From assembly GCA_964017065.1 (NCBI GenBank), contig OZ024783.1, forward strand, positions 8,100,391-8,164,390: a DNA stretch of 64,000 bases. The letters run 5' to 3'. Each line of letters begins with the position of its first letter. The first letter of the stretch is position 1. A model generated the notes under the pieces. It did not search any database, was not told the DNA's origin, and worked only from the letters and a program-made list of their open reading frames with translations. Shown one piece after another: positions 1 to 11,741 of the stretch. The position numbers and the translations under genes are program-made. The stretch comes from Haliclona indistincta. Its lineage: Eukaryota > Porifera > Demospongiae > Haplosclerida > Chalinidae.

Positions 1-315
1 ATAAATAATCAGATTGTAGTAGGAATGGCTTTTAGGTAATAAATTCGAGCAAAGTTGTCACAAGATTGTAAGTTGAAGCATTAATTTTTATGGACGCCAC
101 CAGTGCTGAGGGGGCAAATAAAGCGTTAAAGAATAAGCCATCTGGTGCTTTTTGAGTTGAAACGGCAAAACTTGACAAATCCTACCACTACTCCTTTCAT
201 GGAGAAACAAACAAAATCGATTATCAATGGTTCCGCTTGGAGTAGCATACTTGAATAAGAGGTGAATTTAATTGCACAATTTAATTTTTACATGTTAAAG
301 ATTGAGGATTGTTCA
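1..315. repeat. Dispersed duplicated block, copy 1
   Basis: This non-coding block recurs at 2326-2745 at high identity, starting with ATAAATAATCAGATTGTAG and running through GTTGAAACGGCAAAACTTG to the AATTGCACAATTTAATTT segment. The second copy has about 110 extra bases near 2459-2570. No reading frame spans both copies. It is probably a segmental duplicate or a non-autonomous element whose left edge lies outside the window. Confidence 0.75.
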
Positions 316-925
316 AGAAAAATAAAAGTGATGGTCCTACTTTCAAATAAGTCAAAAAGTCAATTTATTTGTCCATATTTTTGAGTTTTGTAGTCATGGT
401 ATCATGAGAGGAGCAAACTTAGGGTCAAATTATTGTTTTATCATCATTGTCATCGCCTAGTTATTAGCGCGTAGCATCATCTATAGCAACGCGCAAAGAC
501 GCAGACCATTGCATCTTTTGCAAGATTTTTGCTATCAGCATCACCATCACCACACACACAGCCTATAGTGACCCTCTCTGTCTCTCTAGACACAAGCAGT
601 CAGTGACCACTATCCAGTTGAGCTGTCTCTCAGAGGTTAGTACAATTATAGCGAGAAACATTGACAAACCAGCTGCAACTGGTGTCTGTAGAGTCTGAGA
701 CCTAGCTTGATTTTGTAACTGCTTCCTGCTGTGGAGTGATGCTGATTTTTTTTTCATCCATAGTAGCTAATACAGTACCGTCAGTTACACCATCATCTAC
801 AAACACTCCATCATCACTCACTCCATCAGGTGCTACACATGTACATGTACTCAGTGTACAGTATTGGAAATGCATCCGCTTTTATTAACATTAACAGCTG
901 GGGAGAGATTGATGAACAGTTCCAG

Positions 926-1075
926 AATGAACTTTAATCAAGTTTTTAAATCTTTAAAGAAAGAAGATTAATCAAGTTTTTAAAGTGGTAATTAACAGAG
1001 GCAAATCTTTCGACAGGAGAAAGAACATGTAACGTAACTAATCCGGTTCAATTCATAACCACCAGACAAGTACTA
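926..1075. repeat. Second duplicated block (copy at 1981-2105)
   Basis: The run AAGTGGTAATTAACAGAGGC, followed by CGACAGGAGAAAGAACATGTAA and CATAACCACCAGACAAGTACT, appears both here and at 1981-2105. A third family, TTTTTAAAGAAGCACAGCAT with flanks, is shared by 1751-1835 and 3783-3860. The first 4 kb is therefore a mosaic of repeated non-coding pieces. I see no gene in 316-2325. Confidence 0.65.
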
Positions 1076-2325
1076 GCCTTAAAAATAATTAGACAAAATT
1101 AATATATTTTACTCCTCTTGCCTTAAAATTAAGGAGCAAGATTGGGGCAATTTTCTTTCAGTTATTATTAAAACATCAACGATCAATGTCTAATTAAAGA
1201 CATAAACACAGTGTGATACCAATCACAGTAAGGTCATCTAGTAGACACATGGTGCAAAATCTTCATATGTGGCTACGTCATCGGACAAGATTGTCATGAG
1301 AATACAAAAAAGATCAAACTATTAAAAGTTGGTTGAAATGAACAATTCATTCTAGACATGCTAAAAACAAGCTAGACAACAATAGATGACTGATAAGATG
1401 ACTGATAAGATGAATATTATAGATAGAACAGACCTACATTTCAAGAAGTGAAATTGTAGAAGGAAAGTGTAAGTCAAATGAGCTACTTCGAGCATATCCT
1501 TCTCTGCGACAGTCAAACGAAGTATTCTGCTGCATGGCAACAGTGGCAGCAATGTTTTTTATTAATATTATTCTAGGTGAAAAGTGAATTCAATAGGGTG
1601 ATGGGCATGCAAATGGATCACAGGTGTACTGCACATGCATATATACCTACATAAGTAGGTGCAATATCGAGTCGTCATTCTTCTCAGGACTAACTAAGGA
1701 CTTGGAACAAAAATCAAATCTTCCAACATGAGTGAAGAAAATCAAACGTAATCGGACAAGGTTGTCAAATCAATTTTTAAAGAAGCACAGCATCATAATG
1801 AAAGCTACGAGTACTGATAAGGAGAACAATAGATAAAGAGCATTATACTTAAAGCTTATTGAGTTTTGCGAACCCAAAATTAAGCTTCCCATAAAGAGAA
1901 TAAAGAATATTATTGTTTGTATCAAGGACATAACCAATCAAACAGTTGAAGTTAATATTCAAACACTAGCATTAGGTAATAGTTCCTTAAAGAATCAAGT
2001 TTTAAAGTGGTAATTAACAGAGGCAAAGACATGCATGATCGTCCGACAGGAGAAAGAACATGTAACTACTCCGGTTCAACTCATAACCACCAGACAAGTA
2101 CTCACGAAACGATAACTAAACATCTTGATCTGCCATGATAGAGAACCTGGGTTTTCGGGAGGCATGTGGCTAGATTGAATTCAACCAGCATCAGACGGAC
2201 AAGGTTGTCATGAAAATTATCTGTTAATAAACAATCAACTATTAAAAGAGTTATTCATGCCATCACATCATTTATCACGATTCACAATCGTCATTCTCAG
2301 CTGGCATTCTCCAGTGAGGTGCTCA

Positions 2326-2745
2326 ATAAATAATCAGATTGTAGTAGGAATGGCTTTTAGGTAATAAATTCGAGCAAAGTTATCACAAGATTGTTAAGGC
2401 ATTATCATGAACACCACCAGTGCTGATGGGGCAAATAAAGCATTAAAGAATAAGCCACAAAGCATCACATTAGTTAATTCATAACATCACTATCTCTTTA
2501 AGTACTTGTCAATATTTATAACCACCAGCAGCAGCAGCAAAAAGTACATCTTTGTGATGCTTTGTGATGCAAGTGCTTTTTGAGTTGAAACGGCAAAACT
2601 TGACAAATCCTACCACAGCTCCTTTCATGGAGAAACACCTAACATCGATTACCAATAGTTCCGTTTGTAGTAGCATACTTAAATAAGAGGTGAATTTAAT
2701 TGCACAATTTAATTTGTACATGTTAAAGAGTGACTAATATAACAT
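2326..2745. repeat. Dispersed duplicated block, copy 2
   Basis: Partner of the block at 1-315, in the same orientation. Differences are scattered substitutions plus an insertion rich in CAGCAG and TTTGTGATGC near 2525-2572. It carries no convincing coding sequence. Confidence 0.75.
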
Positions 2746-2859
2746 GTGTAATTTGTAATTCTAGTTATTGATTCCTTTAGTGAAGAGAGTGCCTTGCATG
2801 CTTTATGACAGGGCTCACAGACAAGTGATTGCAATAACGGTCGGTCATCGGACAAAATC

Positions 2860-3110
2860 TGAACGTTCTAGTCACGTGACAGGTCATGTGTACTGTTGGT
2901 CGAACGTTCTAGTCACGTGACAGGTCATGTGTACTGTTGGTCGAACGTTCTAGTCACGTGACAGGTCATGTGTACTGTTGGTCGAACGTTCTAGTCACGT
3001 GACAGGTCATGTGTACTGTTGGTCGAACGTTCTAGTCACGTGACAGGTCATGTGTACTGTTGGTCGAACGTTCTAGTCACGTGACAGGTCATGTGTACTG
3101 TTGGTCGAAC
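2860..3110. repeat. 41-bp minisatellite, six copies
   Basis: Six near-identical 41-bp units begin at 2860, 2901, 2942, 2983, 3024 and 3065, and a five-base partial unit ends at 3110. Each unit contains the palindrome TCACGTGA (a CACGTG E-box core). The array stops four bases before an ATG in good context at 3114. Confidence 0.95.
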
Positions 3111-3113
3111 AAA

Positions 3114-3317
3114 ATGTCTGACCAACCGCGTGGTGATGCTGAAGCGGCAAAAAAGCGTTCTCACCGTTCTGTGCTGAAAACAACTGTCGACAAGTGGATT
3201 ATAAGCTACATTTTGTTTTCAGCCAATATCATCTTGATATTGAATCATCATTGTCATCTTGAATTGCAGTCAATCAAAATGAGAATAATTATCTTCATTA
3301 TTGTTCAATTGTTTTAA
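3114..3317 (+). CDS. Possible short coding exon, unrecognised
   Basis: From ATG 3114 (context AAAATGTCTG) a frame runs MSDQPRGDAEAAKKRSHRSV and on, directly after the minisatellite. The first 30 residues are basic and look coding. The rest looks like intron or UTR and is duplicated at 6150-6240 without the start. It could be a first exon ending near 3200. I recognise no family, and this may be chance. Confidence 0.25.
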   Translation: MSDQPRGDAEAAKKRSHRSVLKTTVDKWIISYILFSANIILILNHHCHLELQSIKMRIIIFIIVQLF

Positions 3318-3530
3318 TATTAAAATTAAGACTCGAAGGACCCAGCGGCAATGGAGAAGCAAAGCACTGTGTCTCTGTAAAAGTCTGTTCAGCCACCTAC
3401 ATCTTAGTGTATTTCTTAATTTTTTGCTTCGTCATACCAACAAAGACTTATAACTTATTGTTACTTACTAGACTTATTGCTTAATTTTTACTATTAAAAT
3501 TTACAAGCTCCCAGCACCTCAAACATCTGT
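3200..3530. repeat. Duplicated block shared with 6150-6730
   Basis: TTTGTTTTCAGCCAATATCA, the later GCACTGYGTCTCTGTAAAA stretch, and the AACTTATTGTTACTTACTAG plus CAGCACCTMAAACATCTG tail appear in the same order at 6150-6730. The second copy has extra bases, including a frame at 6269-6472. These are two copies of one gene fragment or element. Confidence 0.7.
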
Positions 3531-6149
3531 CTAACAGCATGCTGGTATAATTAACACTGTAACCCACATTGCTTTGTAAGTAACATTTTGAAAACTGTTC
3601 GCATGCCTGAGCAGCAGCTCTCCTATCTCTAACGTGCCTAGTTCATCACGTGTGCGTGCGAAATGAATCGCACAATAAACTATTACTTATGATTGTAATA
3701 TACTGTACTTTTACAGTGTTTCTCTTTTACAGAGTACTAGGCAGACCTGGCTGCTGGTCGGTATTTCACTAACAAAGTTGGGCAAAGTTGTCAAAATTGA
3801 TTTTTAAAGAAGCACAGCATCATAATGAAAGCTACGAGTAATGATGAGGAGAAGCATAATATACTTAAATCCTTTTAACAGTTCTGCTGCTGGGACGTAG
3901 AAAGATTTTTAAGACAAATCTACAGTTCCGATTTTTTGGTAAACATGTTCTCTTTATAACAAAGCCAAAGCATGAGACTGGAATAAAACTTGTTTTTAAG
4001 TCAAGCAGTCATTGCAGAGCTGGGGAAACTATGCGTATGCCAAATCTGCTGCTGAGAAGGGAAATACCCCACGCTGTCAGTGGGTATACAGCGTTAGATA
4101 ACAGTGGCAGCTGTTAATGGAATATCAAAACTGTAACCACTTCTCTAATGACTTGAACAAGTTAATTATGTGATTCTCGAGATTACAACCATAGAATTTA
4201 TGATGAGCATAAAAAGCTAAAGTAGACAAGACCTCAATATCGAAGTTTAAAGTGATTAGGCTCCGAGGATCTCTGATAATTACTCGTCTATATTTTGAGT
4301 CATAGTATTAAGCAGCACTACAGTTACAATCTCTCAGGATTTTCCGTTCGCGAATATTCATCCAACAAATACCTTATTATGACAAAGTATGATTGCAATA
4401 TCGTGGAATTACTGGACATCAGTGATGTTGTTGAAGAAGCCAGTACAGCAGCAATGCATAACTCATGACCATATAGTCGCGGTAATGGATCTTCAAGACA
4501 TCAAGACATGCTCCAGATGTAGCGCCAGGGTGGAATCTGCAACCCCGCCATTCAAAAGATGTTCTAAAGATACCTGTACTACTTCACAGCTTTACGACTT
4601 GTGTCCCAGACAGGTCAGTTGGAAAGCTTCTACTCGCATTGTAATCCCACTCGTATGATAACTCTGATAGTTCATGATTCTATATTGTAAGAGATGACAA
4701 AGGGCGAGGTCACAGAGAGGAACTTGCTATCTCTACCTTTCAAAGAATTGCTGTATGATAAAGTTAAAAACTCAGTTTTGGAAATAAAAATGCAGTGTCA
4801 GCCCCACAACCTTCACTGAATTGTATCTGCTGAAATAGCCGGACGAGTACCAAAGAACACGACACACACGATTGCCTGGACTCAAAAATTGGCATCATTT
4901 GGGCTTAAAGGGTTAACTTAATAACTACAACTGAGTGATACAGACACTTTAAATCCCACAATGGTACTAAAATTATGAGCATTCTCTGTATAGCATGAGA
5001 AATAGAAAAGGCATTGTTGTTAACAACAAAACTTAGTCTATCGAGCAAGACCCATACCTCCATTGTGGAGATTAATTACATCTCTTTATCCTCTGTAGAG
5101 ACAAGTATCTGCCAAGAACAGTCACATGTTGCTGTTCACAGAGTGCAAAGAATAAGGAACACTTGCTAGTGTTTGATGCACATGTTTTAATAATTTATTA
5201 CATGTGTATTGATTATTCATAACCATTTTAAAGCACGGTTGAAGTAATTATCTTTGATACTATAATTTATGAAAAACACCATATTTGATTGATTTATAAC
5301 ATACCTTCAGGCTTGGTCAAGAATTAGCTGTGTTCATAGCCATTAAATACATGTGCGATATAAGGCTTTGATTTTAACCTGGCACACACTGTAAACAGCA
5401 ACACTGACTGCTATCACCGGCTAGAGTATTACACTGTTTTCTCAATTTCTGATTTGAAAATTGACAGTGTCATGGAAAGAATGCTTACACCATGAATGAG
5501 GTTTGAGGCTTTCGAATGGTACTTCCCTTAAACACATGTGAATAGGTCACACCTAAAGTTTTAGTGTATAATTCACAATGTGGTATGAATGTAGGAACAA
5601 TCTTTTGTCTTTCCCTACAACTACAAAGGAACTTAAAAAAATAAAAATTCTAACAGAAGAAAATTCTAAACTAAAAGAAAGGTGCGATTGGTATAGAGGA
5701 TGACCGTGATTCAAGATCACGTGCAAACGATTTAGAAAAACTTCTTGAACAAAGGTTCTCGAACTCCTCGAAATATACCAATCACCGTGATTCAAACTAT
5801 CTTTGCTCTATTCAATGTTTCTTTATAGAAACCACTTTAGACAAGAACTCTATGGAGATTAACTCTGTGGAGATTAATTACATCTCTTATCTTCTGTAGG
5901 AGACCAATTTCTGCTGTGCTGCGCTAAGTCAAAGAGTGCAGTGGAATGCTGCTGTATACAGCCATCTAAGAGCTTCAGCTCAGAAAATTATCGGAGCAAT
6001 CCTAGATGGCTAGATGGCTGAAGAAAAAATCAAAACAGTAAAGACCTGGGGAATGCCTCTCTGAGAATTGCCATCTTTGATTTTCGACATTGAGCAGTGA
6101 TTTAAATGAACTGCTTGCAAGCACGGTTAAATCCAGTTAAAATAGCGAA
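3531..6149. other. Stretch without recognised genes
   Basis: AT-rich sequence with several short frames (for example 4389-4658) lacking clear coding character. The only structure noted is the small repeat shared with 1751-1835. TTTAAAGCACGG / AAGCACGGTTAAA fragments near 5231 and 6120 look like repeat debris. Confidence 0.5.
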
Positions 6150-6730
6150 GATATAAGCTATAATTTGTTTTCAGCCAATATCATCTTGATATTGAATCAT
6201 CATCGTCATCTTGAATTGCAGTCAATCAAAGTGAGAATAGTCACTAGCAAAGTACCACACCGCCTTATATGGCAGTGTGGTACGAAATTCCAGCACCAAT
6301 GCTAGAATTCGCAGACGCTATAATAGACACCCTTGCAGACTTCACTACTAAAATAAAGACTCGAAAGACCAAAGTAATTATTAAAGCACTGCGTCTCTGT
6401 AAAACTCAGTTCAACCACATACATCTTAGTGGTAAGCACACGTGGTGCTTTTTTTTGCTATGGTTGACTTAGCCGACCGTTCACTGGTCTCTTGCCTGGA
6501 GTACCATTGCAAAGGAGGCGAGAGCAAGCTGTTTGTTATACTAGCTATAGGTGAGGTGATTTAACTAGCTAGCTGCTAGTGTATTTCCTTGTTATGTCAT
6601 TTATCATTAATTTTTTCCTTCGTCACGTCAAAAAAAAGACTTAACTTATTGTTACTTACTAGACATATTGTTTAATTTTGTTAGTAATAAAATTTACAGG
6701 CTACCAGCACCTAAAACATCTGAAACATAA
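6150..6730 (+). repeat. Second copy of the 3200-3530 block, with a short frame
   Basis: Inside this copy a frame at 6269-6472 starts with MAVWYEIPAPMLEFADAIID and ends near a GTAAGC donor-like site at 6432, so it could be an exon of an unrecognised gene. The first copy at 3200-3530 does not retain this frame. Function unknown. Confidence 0.4.
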
Positions 6731-6823
6731 TGTCGATCAACTTTCTTTATTATTTAGTTTTGCTTGTAAAATTTGCATTTGCATTTGTTTCATCACTCCA
6801 ACAAAGGCTTATAACACAAGCAC

Positions 6824-7529
6824 TTGCTTCCAGCTGAAGTGATTGTATTAGTAGGAATTATAATGCTGATGCCAGTATCTCCAAAGCAAGCAGCTGAAAG
6901 TGCTCAAGCAGTGCTCCAGTGTCTTTGGTACCTCGTTCGTCCTAAGAAGGATTGGATGAAGAGTCAGTCTGTTTTAGAGAGTGGGTGCTTTATGCTGTTT
7001 TCACTGTTCTATAGGAGTATAATACTAGACGAGGAACCAGAAAAGAAGAAAGAATGAAGGTAATGATGAAGGTGTGGACCCTGTGATCGTGTTCCTCTTG
7101 GGTCCTTCAGAGCATATTCACCATTGTATTCAACTGCCATCATCACCTGTTCAGGTTGGTCGTGATCCTGAGGAATCCTTCATTAACACTACTACTTGGA
7201 TTCATGAAACAATTACAAACCTCCCTGGCTTTCAAGACTCATATAGCTGCCTCCCTGCAATGACATTTACACCAGGCCAACAAGGCGCCACTGCTCTCTG
7301 TCATTTTACATACCCAAGAATGCCATTGGTATTCCAAAAAATGGATGCGCCGATGTGTGCTGCTGTGACAGCTGAATTTGCGAACCCTCAATGGAGAGCC
7401 GAGGCAGTGGCAGCAGGAGTATCTCTTGGAACAATAGTGATAGCAGGACGCACTCCACCAACATCAGCATACATCTCCTTCAGGACAAGATCTTATGGAC
7501 CATTTTTAGGAGTGGCTGGAATAATTTGA
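6824..7529 (+). CDS. Two adjacent frames, unknown protein
   Basis: A 77-residue frame (6824-7057) ends in an acidic-basic tail. Sixteen bases later a second frame of about 151 residues (7074-7529) begins without a convincing ATG. The second has normal-looking composition (segments PGFQDSYSCLPAMTFTPG and MDAPMCAAVTAEFANPQW) and ends in a clear stop. They may be two parts of one gene joined by splicing or broken by a frameshift. The first contains a hydrophobic stretch near residues 5-17. I recognise no family. Confidence 0.35.
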
Positions 7530-7768
7530 TTACCTAGTGTTCACATGCAGTTAAGGTACGGTCATTAACGCGTAGAATTATTCATAGTTGTGGTTACCAC
7601 AACTATGCACAAGCTGTTCGCCTGGGTAAACCGCGCGTAATATGAATACAAGGCACGAAGCTCTGCATGTTCCAGTCGCTCGTTACAATGGCTACTTCAA
7701 TGCATCAAGCTGACGATAATTCCGAGCTTTCTGAGCAACAATATATGTGAGCAACAATATTATGTGTT

Positions 7769-7799
7769 CTTATGTGTACACAAGTAGTGTACACATAAG
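7769..7799. repeat. Perfect short hairpin
   Basis: 13-nt arms CTTATGTGTACAC and GTGTACACATAAG flank a 5-nt loop. A second small hairpin (CATAGTTGTGG ... CCACAACTATG) lies at about 7579-7603. Both may be remnants of foldback ends. Confidence 0.7.
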
Positions 7800-7867
7800 C
7801 ACGTACAATTGCCTAAGTGCACGTGATATAGTCTGCATAGGTGTGGTCATTCCAGCTCAAAATCAAA

Positions 7868-8440
7868 ATGGAAGCTTTTGAACCAACCATCGCACTCTTG
7901 TTCACACAAGGGTGCGACTATCAGTTCGTATCTTCAGGGAGTCGCCGCCGGAAGACGTGGTTTTTCGACAACAAGTGTGAGACGATTTTGCTCAAATAGA
8001 GGAATGAGAATTCGGCATAATTTAAGCGGCTTATAGTTAGATGATTAGATCAAGTGGTGAGGTTCTTTGTAGGAGAGGAACATTACAAGGACTTTTTCGT
8101 TCATACGGAATTCAAGTGAGCCAAAGGCGAATTGCATCGTCACTGAGAAGATTTGCTCCCTTTCAGTACCAGGAACGGCGTCAAGACACCTATCGTCTGC
8201 TCAATCCAGTTCCATACCCCGCTTCCTACTATGGCGAGAAACTTCATTTAGACCAAATTGAAATATTGGTCATGTGTTACTCATGTTATAGCTGTGATGA
8301 GACGAGTCCAATGGGACCACCAATGCTGCACAGCGGCGGACAGAAAAGCATCTGCAGCAGGAACGATTCGAGCCACTATCCCACGACAAGAACTGAAGAA
8401 TTGTTTTGTACTACAACTATTATCATTGACACACATTAAT
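7868..8440 (+). pseudogene. Decayed integrase-core (rva_4-like) protein
   Basis: A frame from 8041 reads GIQVSQRRIASSLRRFAPF, then NPVPYPASYYGEKLHLDQ, matching the region leading into the DDE integrase core of the rva_4-type integrases common in cnidarian and sponge genomes. The first catalytic Asp is the D of LHLDQ. After that the frame shifts: the expected VTHVIAV segment is found in another frame from about 8279. The remainder of the core is missing and the sequence runs at about 8386 into a 3' tail shared with a hAT fragment. An upstream piece from ATG 7868 may be its N-terminus. Family assignment is from motif memory. Inactive. Confidence 0.65.
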
Positions 8441-8995
8441 TATTATTATGATAAAATCTGGAGGTCTCATTATCGTGGTGGTATCATGTGCATACTATAT
8501 CTTTTCGTCGATTTTCACTAGCAGTTTAGAACTTGCGCCATGACTGTTTGTTTGCCCTTCAGGAGGTAAAATCTGGCAAATGTATAATTATTATAACAAG
8601 TGCTATTGCGTTCATTACTTGATTTGAATAATCCGCTTAATCAAAAATCAAAGTTAAAGCATTCTAAGCAAGGGCGCATAGTCTTCGACAAGAGGGCATG
8701 GTAACTCTCCCGTATAAAGTCGTCTTTAACGGAGTCCATCTTCGCCTACCATTTACAGACGATGGCAGAAAACAGAAGAAACTTTCAATAAACATTATTT
8801 GCAGAACTTTCTATCAGCGTTTGTACTTTCTCCACGAATTTCACATAATAAAATCCAGCTGGAAATCATTATCAATCAAGTTGGATGAAAGGAAATGTTG
8901 TATGGTTGATTTTGTCATGGTTAAAATTCTAAGACTTTTCATATCGTTTAAGAGCCTTGTCATGACTGTTTGTTTGCCCTTCAGGTGGTAAAATC
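8386..8995 (+). repeat. Non-coding module, copy A
   Basis: Starts with GACAAGAACTGAAGAATTG (the 3' end of a hAT coding region), then GATAAAATCTGGAGGTCTC, a splice-like motif at 8539, TCTTCGACAAGAGGGCATG, and CAGAAGAAACTTTCAATAAA. The module recurs from 9383 (copy B, with its right half at 10054-10290) and, without the hAT end, at 11289-11485 (copy C). Confidence 0.75.
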
Positions 8996-9220
8996 AAGCA
9001 TGCATGGATTATCTAAAACACAACCTCCCATACTCACTGAGATCGAGACTAAATAATTGTGATGACAATTTTTCATCTTCTCAGGCTTTCAAGTCTAGCC
9101 ATGAATGTCTGTTTGCCCTTCAGGTGGCAAGATCTGGAAGATCACATCTTAATTCAAGATAACAACAAAACGCACCATAAGAGATGTATAAGTGTAAGTG
9201 GCTATAAGTAATGTCGAAGT

Positions 9221-9394
9221 GGCCAAGTAGAACGTTCTTTTTCTGCTCTTAAACGCATCAAGACCCGCCTGAGGAGCAGAATGGCGGAAGATCGTCTGTC
9301 GTCCTTAGCAATCTTGTCAATTGAAAGGGAGATAGCAGAAAAAGTTGACTATGACGATGTTATCGACAAGTACGCCTCTAGCGACAAGAACTGA
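9221..9394 (+). pseudogene. hAT transposase C-terminal dimerisation exon (fragment)
   Basis: The 57-codon frame reads ERSFSALKRIKTRLRS, then EDRLSSLAILSIEREIAE and YDDVIDKYAS before a stop. This is the C-terminal dimerisation segment of hAT transposases of the ZMYM1-like group. No upstream RNase-H-fold region is present, so it is a 3'-truncated remnant. The same 3' end (GACAAGAACTGAAG) is fused to the integrase remnant at 8386, which suggests copying or recombination between the two relics. Confidence 0.8.
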
Positions 9395-9864
9395 AGAATT
9401 GTTTTGTACTAGAACTATTATCATTGACACACATTTATAATTATTATTATGATAAAATCTGGAGGTCTCATTATCGTGGTGGTATCACGTGCACACTATA
9501 TCTTTTCGACCATTTGTGTCATTTCTCACTAGCAGTTTAGAACTTGCGCCATGACAGTTTGTTTGCCCTTCAGGAGGTAAAATCTGGCAAATGTAATCAT
9601 TGTATAATTATAACAAGTGCTATTGCGCTCATTACTTGATTTGAATAATCTGCTTAATTGAAAACCAAATTTAAAGCATACTAAGCAAGGGTGTATAGTC
9701 TTCGACAAGAGGGCATGCATCTCTCCCCTATAAAGTCATCTTTAACGGAGACCATCTTCACCTACCACTTACAGACGAGTTTAACGGAATTAGTGATGTC
9801 ACACGACTCCCATGTCACGTGACACAAAGCCATATGAATGAGGGTGCTCAGTAAGGATGTTCTG

Positions 9865-10080
9865 TAATCAGCCATCGTCTGTAAATGGTACAGTAGAACA
9901 CACGAAGAGAGTGCAAAACTATGTTTTTGACATTTTGTTTCATATCTAATGTTGCAGGTACCATTATGATCCTCCGTCCTGATCAACATACTTTGTCCCT
10001 GAGATATGAAACAAAATGTCAAAAACATAGTTTTTTACACTCTCTTCATGTATTCCACTGTACCATTTACAGATGATGGC
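9865..10080. repeat. Inverted repeat, about 75-bp arms
   Basis: The left arm 9871-9945 (CATCGTCTGTAAATGGTACA ... ATATC) pairs with the right arm 10004-10078 (ATATGAAACAAAATGTCA ... ATGATGG) around a loop of about 58 nt. The arms derive from the module at 8386-8995, so part of copy B is inverted here. Confidence 0.75.
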
Positions 10081-10815
10081 AGATTACAGAAGAAACTTTC
10101 AATAAACCTTATTTACAGAACTTACTATCAGCGTTTTTACTTTCGCCACGAATTTCACATAATAAAATCCAGCTGGAAAATCATCAGGAGATGTTGCATG
10201 GTTGATTTTGTCATGATTACAATTCTGAGACTTCAACCTGTTCGTAATGCTTGTCATGACTGTTTGTTTGCCCTTTAGGAGACAAAATCGAGCATCATGA
10301 ATCATCTAAAACACAAGCTCACTTCGAGTGCTTCAATCAACATGAATGTACCAAGCAACATAAAAAAGCGACGAGATAGCACTCCAAGTAAAACATCAAG
10401 ATTTTTCACTGACTTCCGACAGAGATCTCGCATACACAACATTTGCATCAACCAAAAATGTGAGTCTCACAATTGTCTGTTTGCCCTTCAGGTGTCAAAA
10501 TGAGGTGAGATACACTTTATTTTCCAGAGAATCCTACTTCCACGTGTTGAATCGAAAAGGTGGTTTAATTGTCTTCTACACCATAAGCTGTCATTACACC
10601 AAACCAGTAAAGCACTAAAGCATGATTATTTGTTAATTTGCCCTTCAGGAGAAAGATATTATCATTTTGATGAAAAAAGTGGATACATTGACCCTTTGCA
10701 CAATTTCTCAGTCCTATCATGACTGTTTGTTTGCCCTTCAGGTGGTAAAATCTGACAAGACCACATCACTGTTGAAATGTCTTTAAGATGCTTGGAAGAA
10801 TGCATCAATGCAGCC

Positions 10816-10845
10816 GTCGCTGGGTATCAAAAGATACCCAGCGAC
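10816..10845. repeat. Perfect 13-bp hairpin
   Basis: Arms GTCGCTGGGTATC and GATACCCAGCGAC flank AAAA. The following 40 bases are rich in ACGACGACAATG repeats. Confidence 0.85.
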
Positions 10846-10984
10846 AACAAGGCATGCCACGACGACAATGACATGGCAGCGACGACGACATGGCTCGTGT
10901 TGCCTTCTTTATTAGTTTGTGTTATTGTTTACGTCAAAGTATATTCTTATTTTGTGACCATGTGCGAGCAAGATGGGAGCAACA

Positions 10985-11225
10985 TTTGGCATCCAGTTCG
11001 GGTAGTGGCGGTGGGGGAGCGGACCTGACACCACTGCCGCCACCCCGAGAGTACCACCACCACTAACTCCTCCGAGTCACCGGCACCACCGGTGCCGTGG
11101 CCTCCTCTTCCTACTATCCCAAGTGCACCACCACCACCATCACCTCCACCGAGTGCACCACCGGCGCCTCCTCCTCCATGCCCATGCCATGCCATGCTCC
11201 ATGCCCATTCCATGCTCCATGCCTA
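10985..11225 (+). other. Pro/Gly-rich GC-rich coding-like stretch
   Basis: Against an AT-rich background this 240-bp stretch encodes Gly- and Pro-rich runs: a frame with SGSGGGGADLTPLPPP, then in a shifted frame PSAPPPPSPPPSAPPAPPPP. A single indel near 11040 would join them. It may be a remnant of a low-complexity protein exon or a simple-sequence expansion. No start or splice structure is clear. Confidence 0.3.
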
Positions 11226-11288
11226 ATTGTGTCACATCACAAGAAAAATGGAAAAGTACGTGAGCTTACGCGTCATGTGACAGTCTTG

Positions 11289-11485
11289 TCATGACTGTTG
11301 TTTGCCCTTCAGGAGGTAATATCTGGCAAAATATCATCATTGTTATTATATCACAGTGCTCATTTGAATATTCCGCCTAATCGAAAATCAGCATTCTAAG
11401 CAAGGGCGTACAGTCTTCGACAAGAGGGCTCAATCACTCCCTATTAAGTCGTCTTTAACAGAGTCCATCTTTCGCTTAGCATAAT
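11289..11485 (+). repeat. Non-coding module, copy C (truncated)
   Basis: Begins at the splice-like motif and continues with TAAGCAAGGGCGTACAGTCT and AACAGAGTCCATCTTTCGC, homologous to 8539-8750 and 9550-9770. The right half seen in copy A is missing. Confidence 0.7.
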
Positions 11486-11741
11486 TACCTCTCTTGCACT
11501 TGGAAATGACCCATTAGCAGAAGTATAAACAAACCGACTTTGTGAATGAAACTAAGAGGAAAGAATTTGTCTGGAATGACGACAAGGCAGATTTACTTCA
11601 CGTACAGAGCAACAAAGAGAGTCAAAAATGAGTACAGAGAGCATGTCAGGAAAATTAAAGCTTCCAGCAAGTATTAAAATACATTAACTCTTTAGGGCCT
11701 ATTAATTATTCATTTCGGGTGACTAATGCTCTATGCCAGTA

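Larger units (their letters stand above)
8539..11330 (+). repeat. Nine dispersed copies of a splice-acceptor-like motif
   Basis: The motif TGTTTGCCCTTCAGG with flanking CATGACTG and GGTAAAATC occurs near 8539, 8961, 9100, 9550, 10254, 10473, 10631, 10718 and 11289, always on the plus strand. Spacing is irregular, from about 87 to 704 bp. Some copies are carried by the larger module, but those at 9100, 10473, 10631 and 10718 have unrelated flanks. Each resembles a polypyrimidine tract plus CAG/G followed by a donor-like GGTAAAA. Confidence 0.8.

Noticed and set aside
8539..11330. CRISPR-like array (repeats with variable spacers)
   Set aside because: Spacing is irregular from about 87 to 704 bp, copies diverge, several are inside larger repeats, and the genome is eukaryotic.
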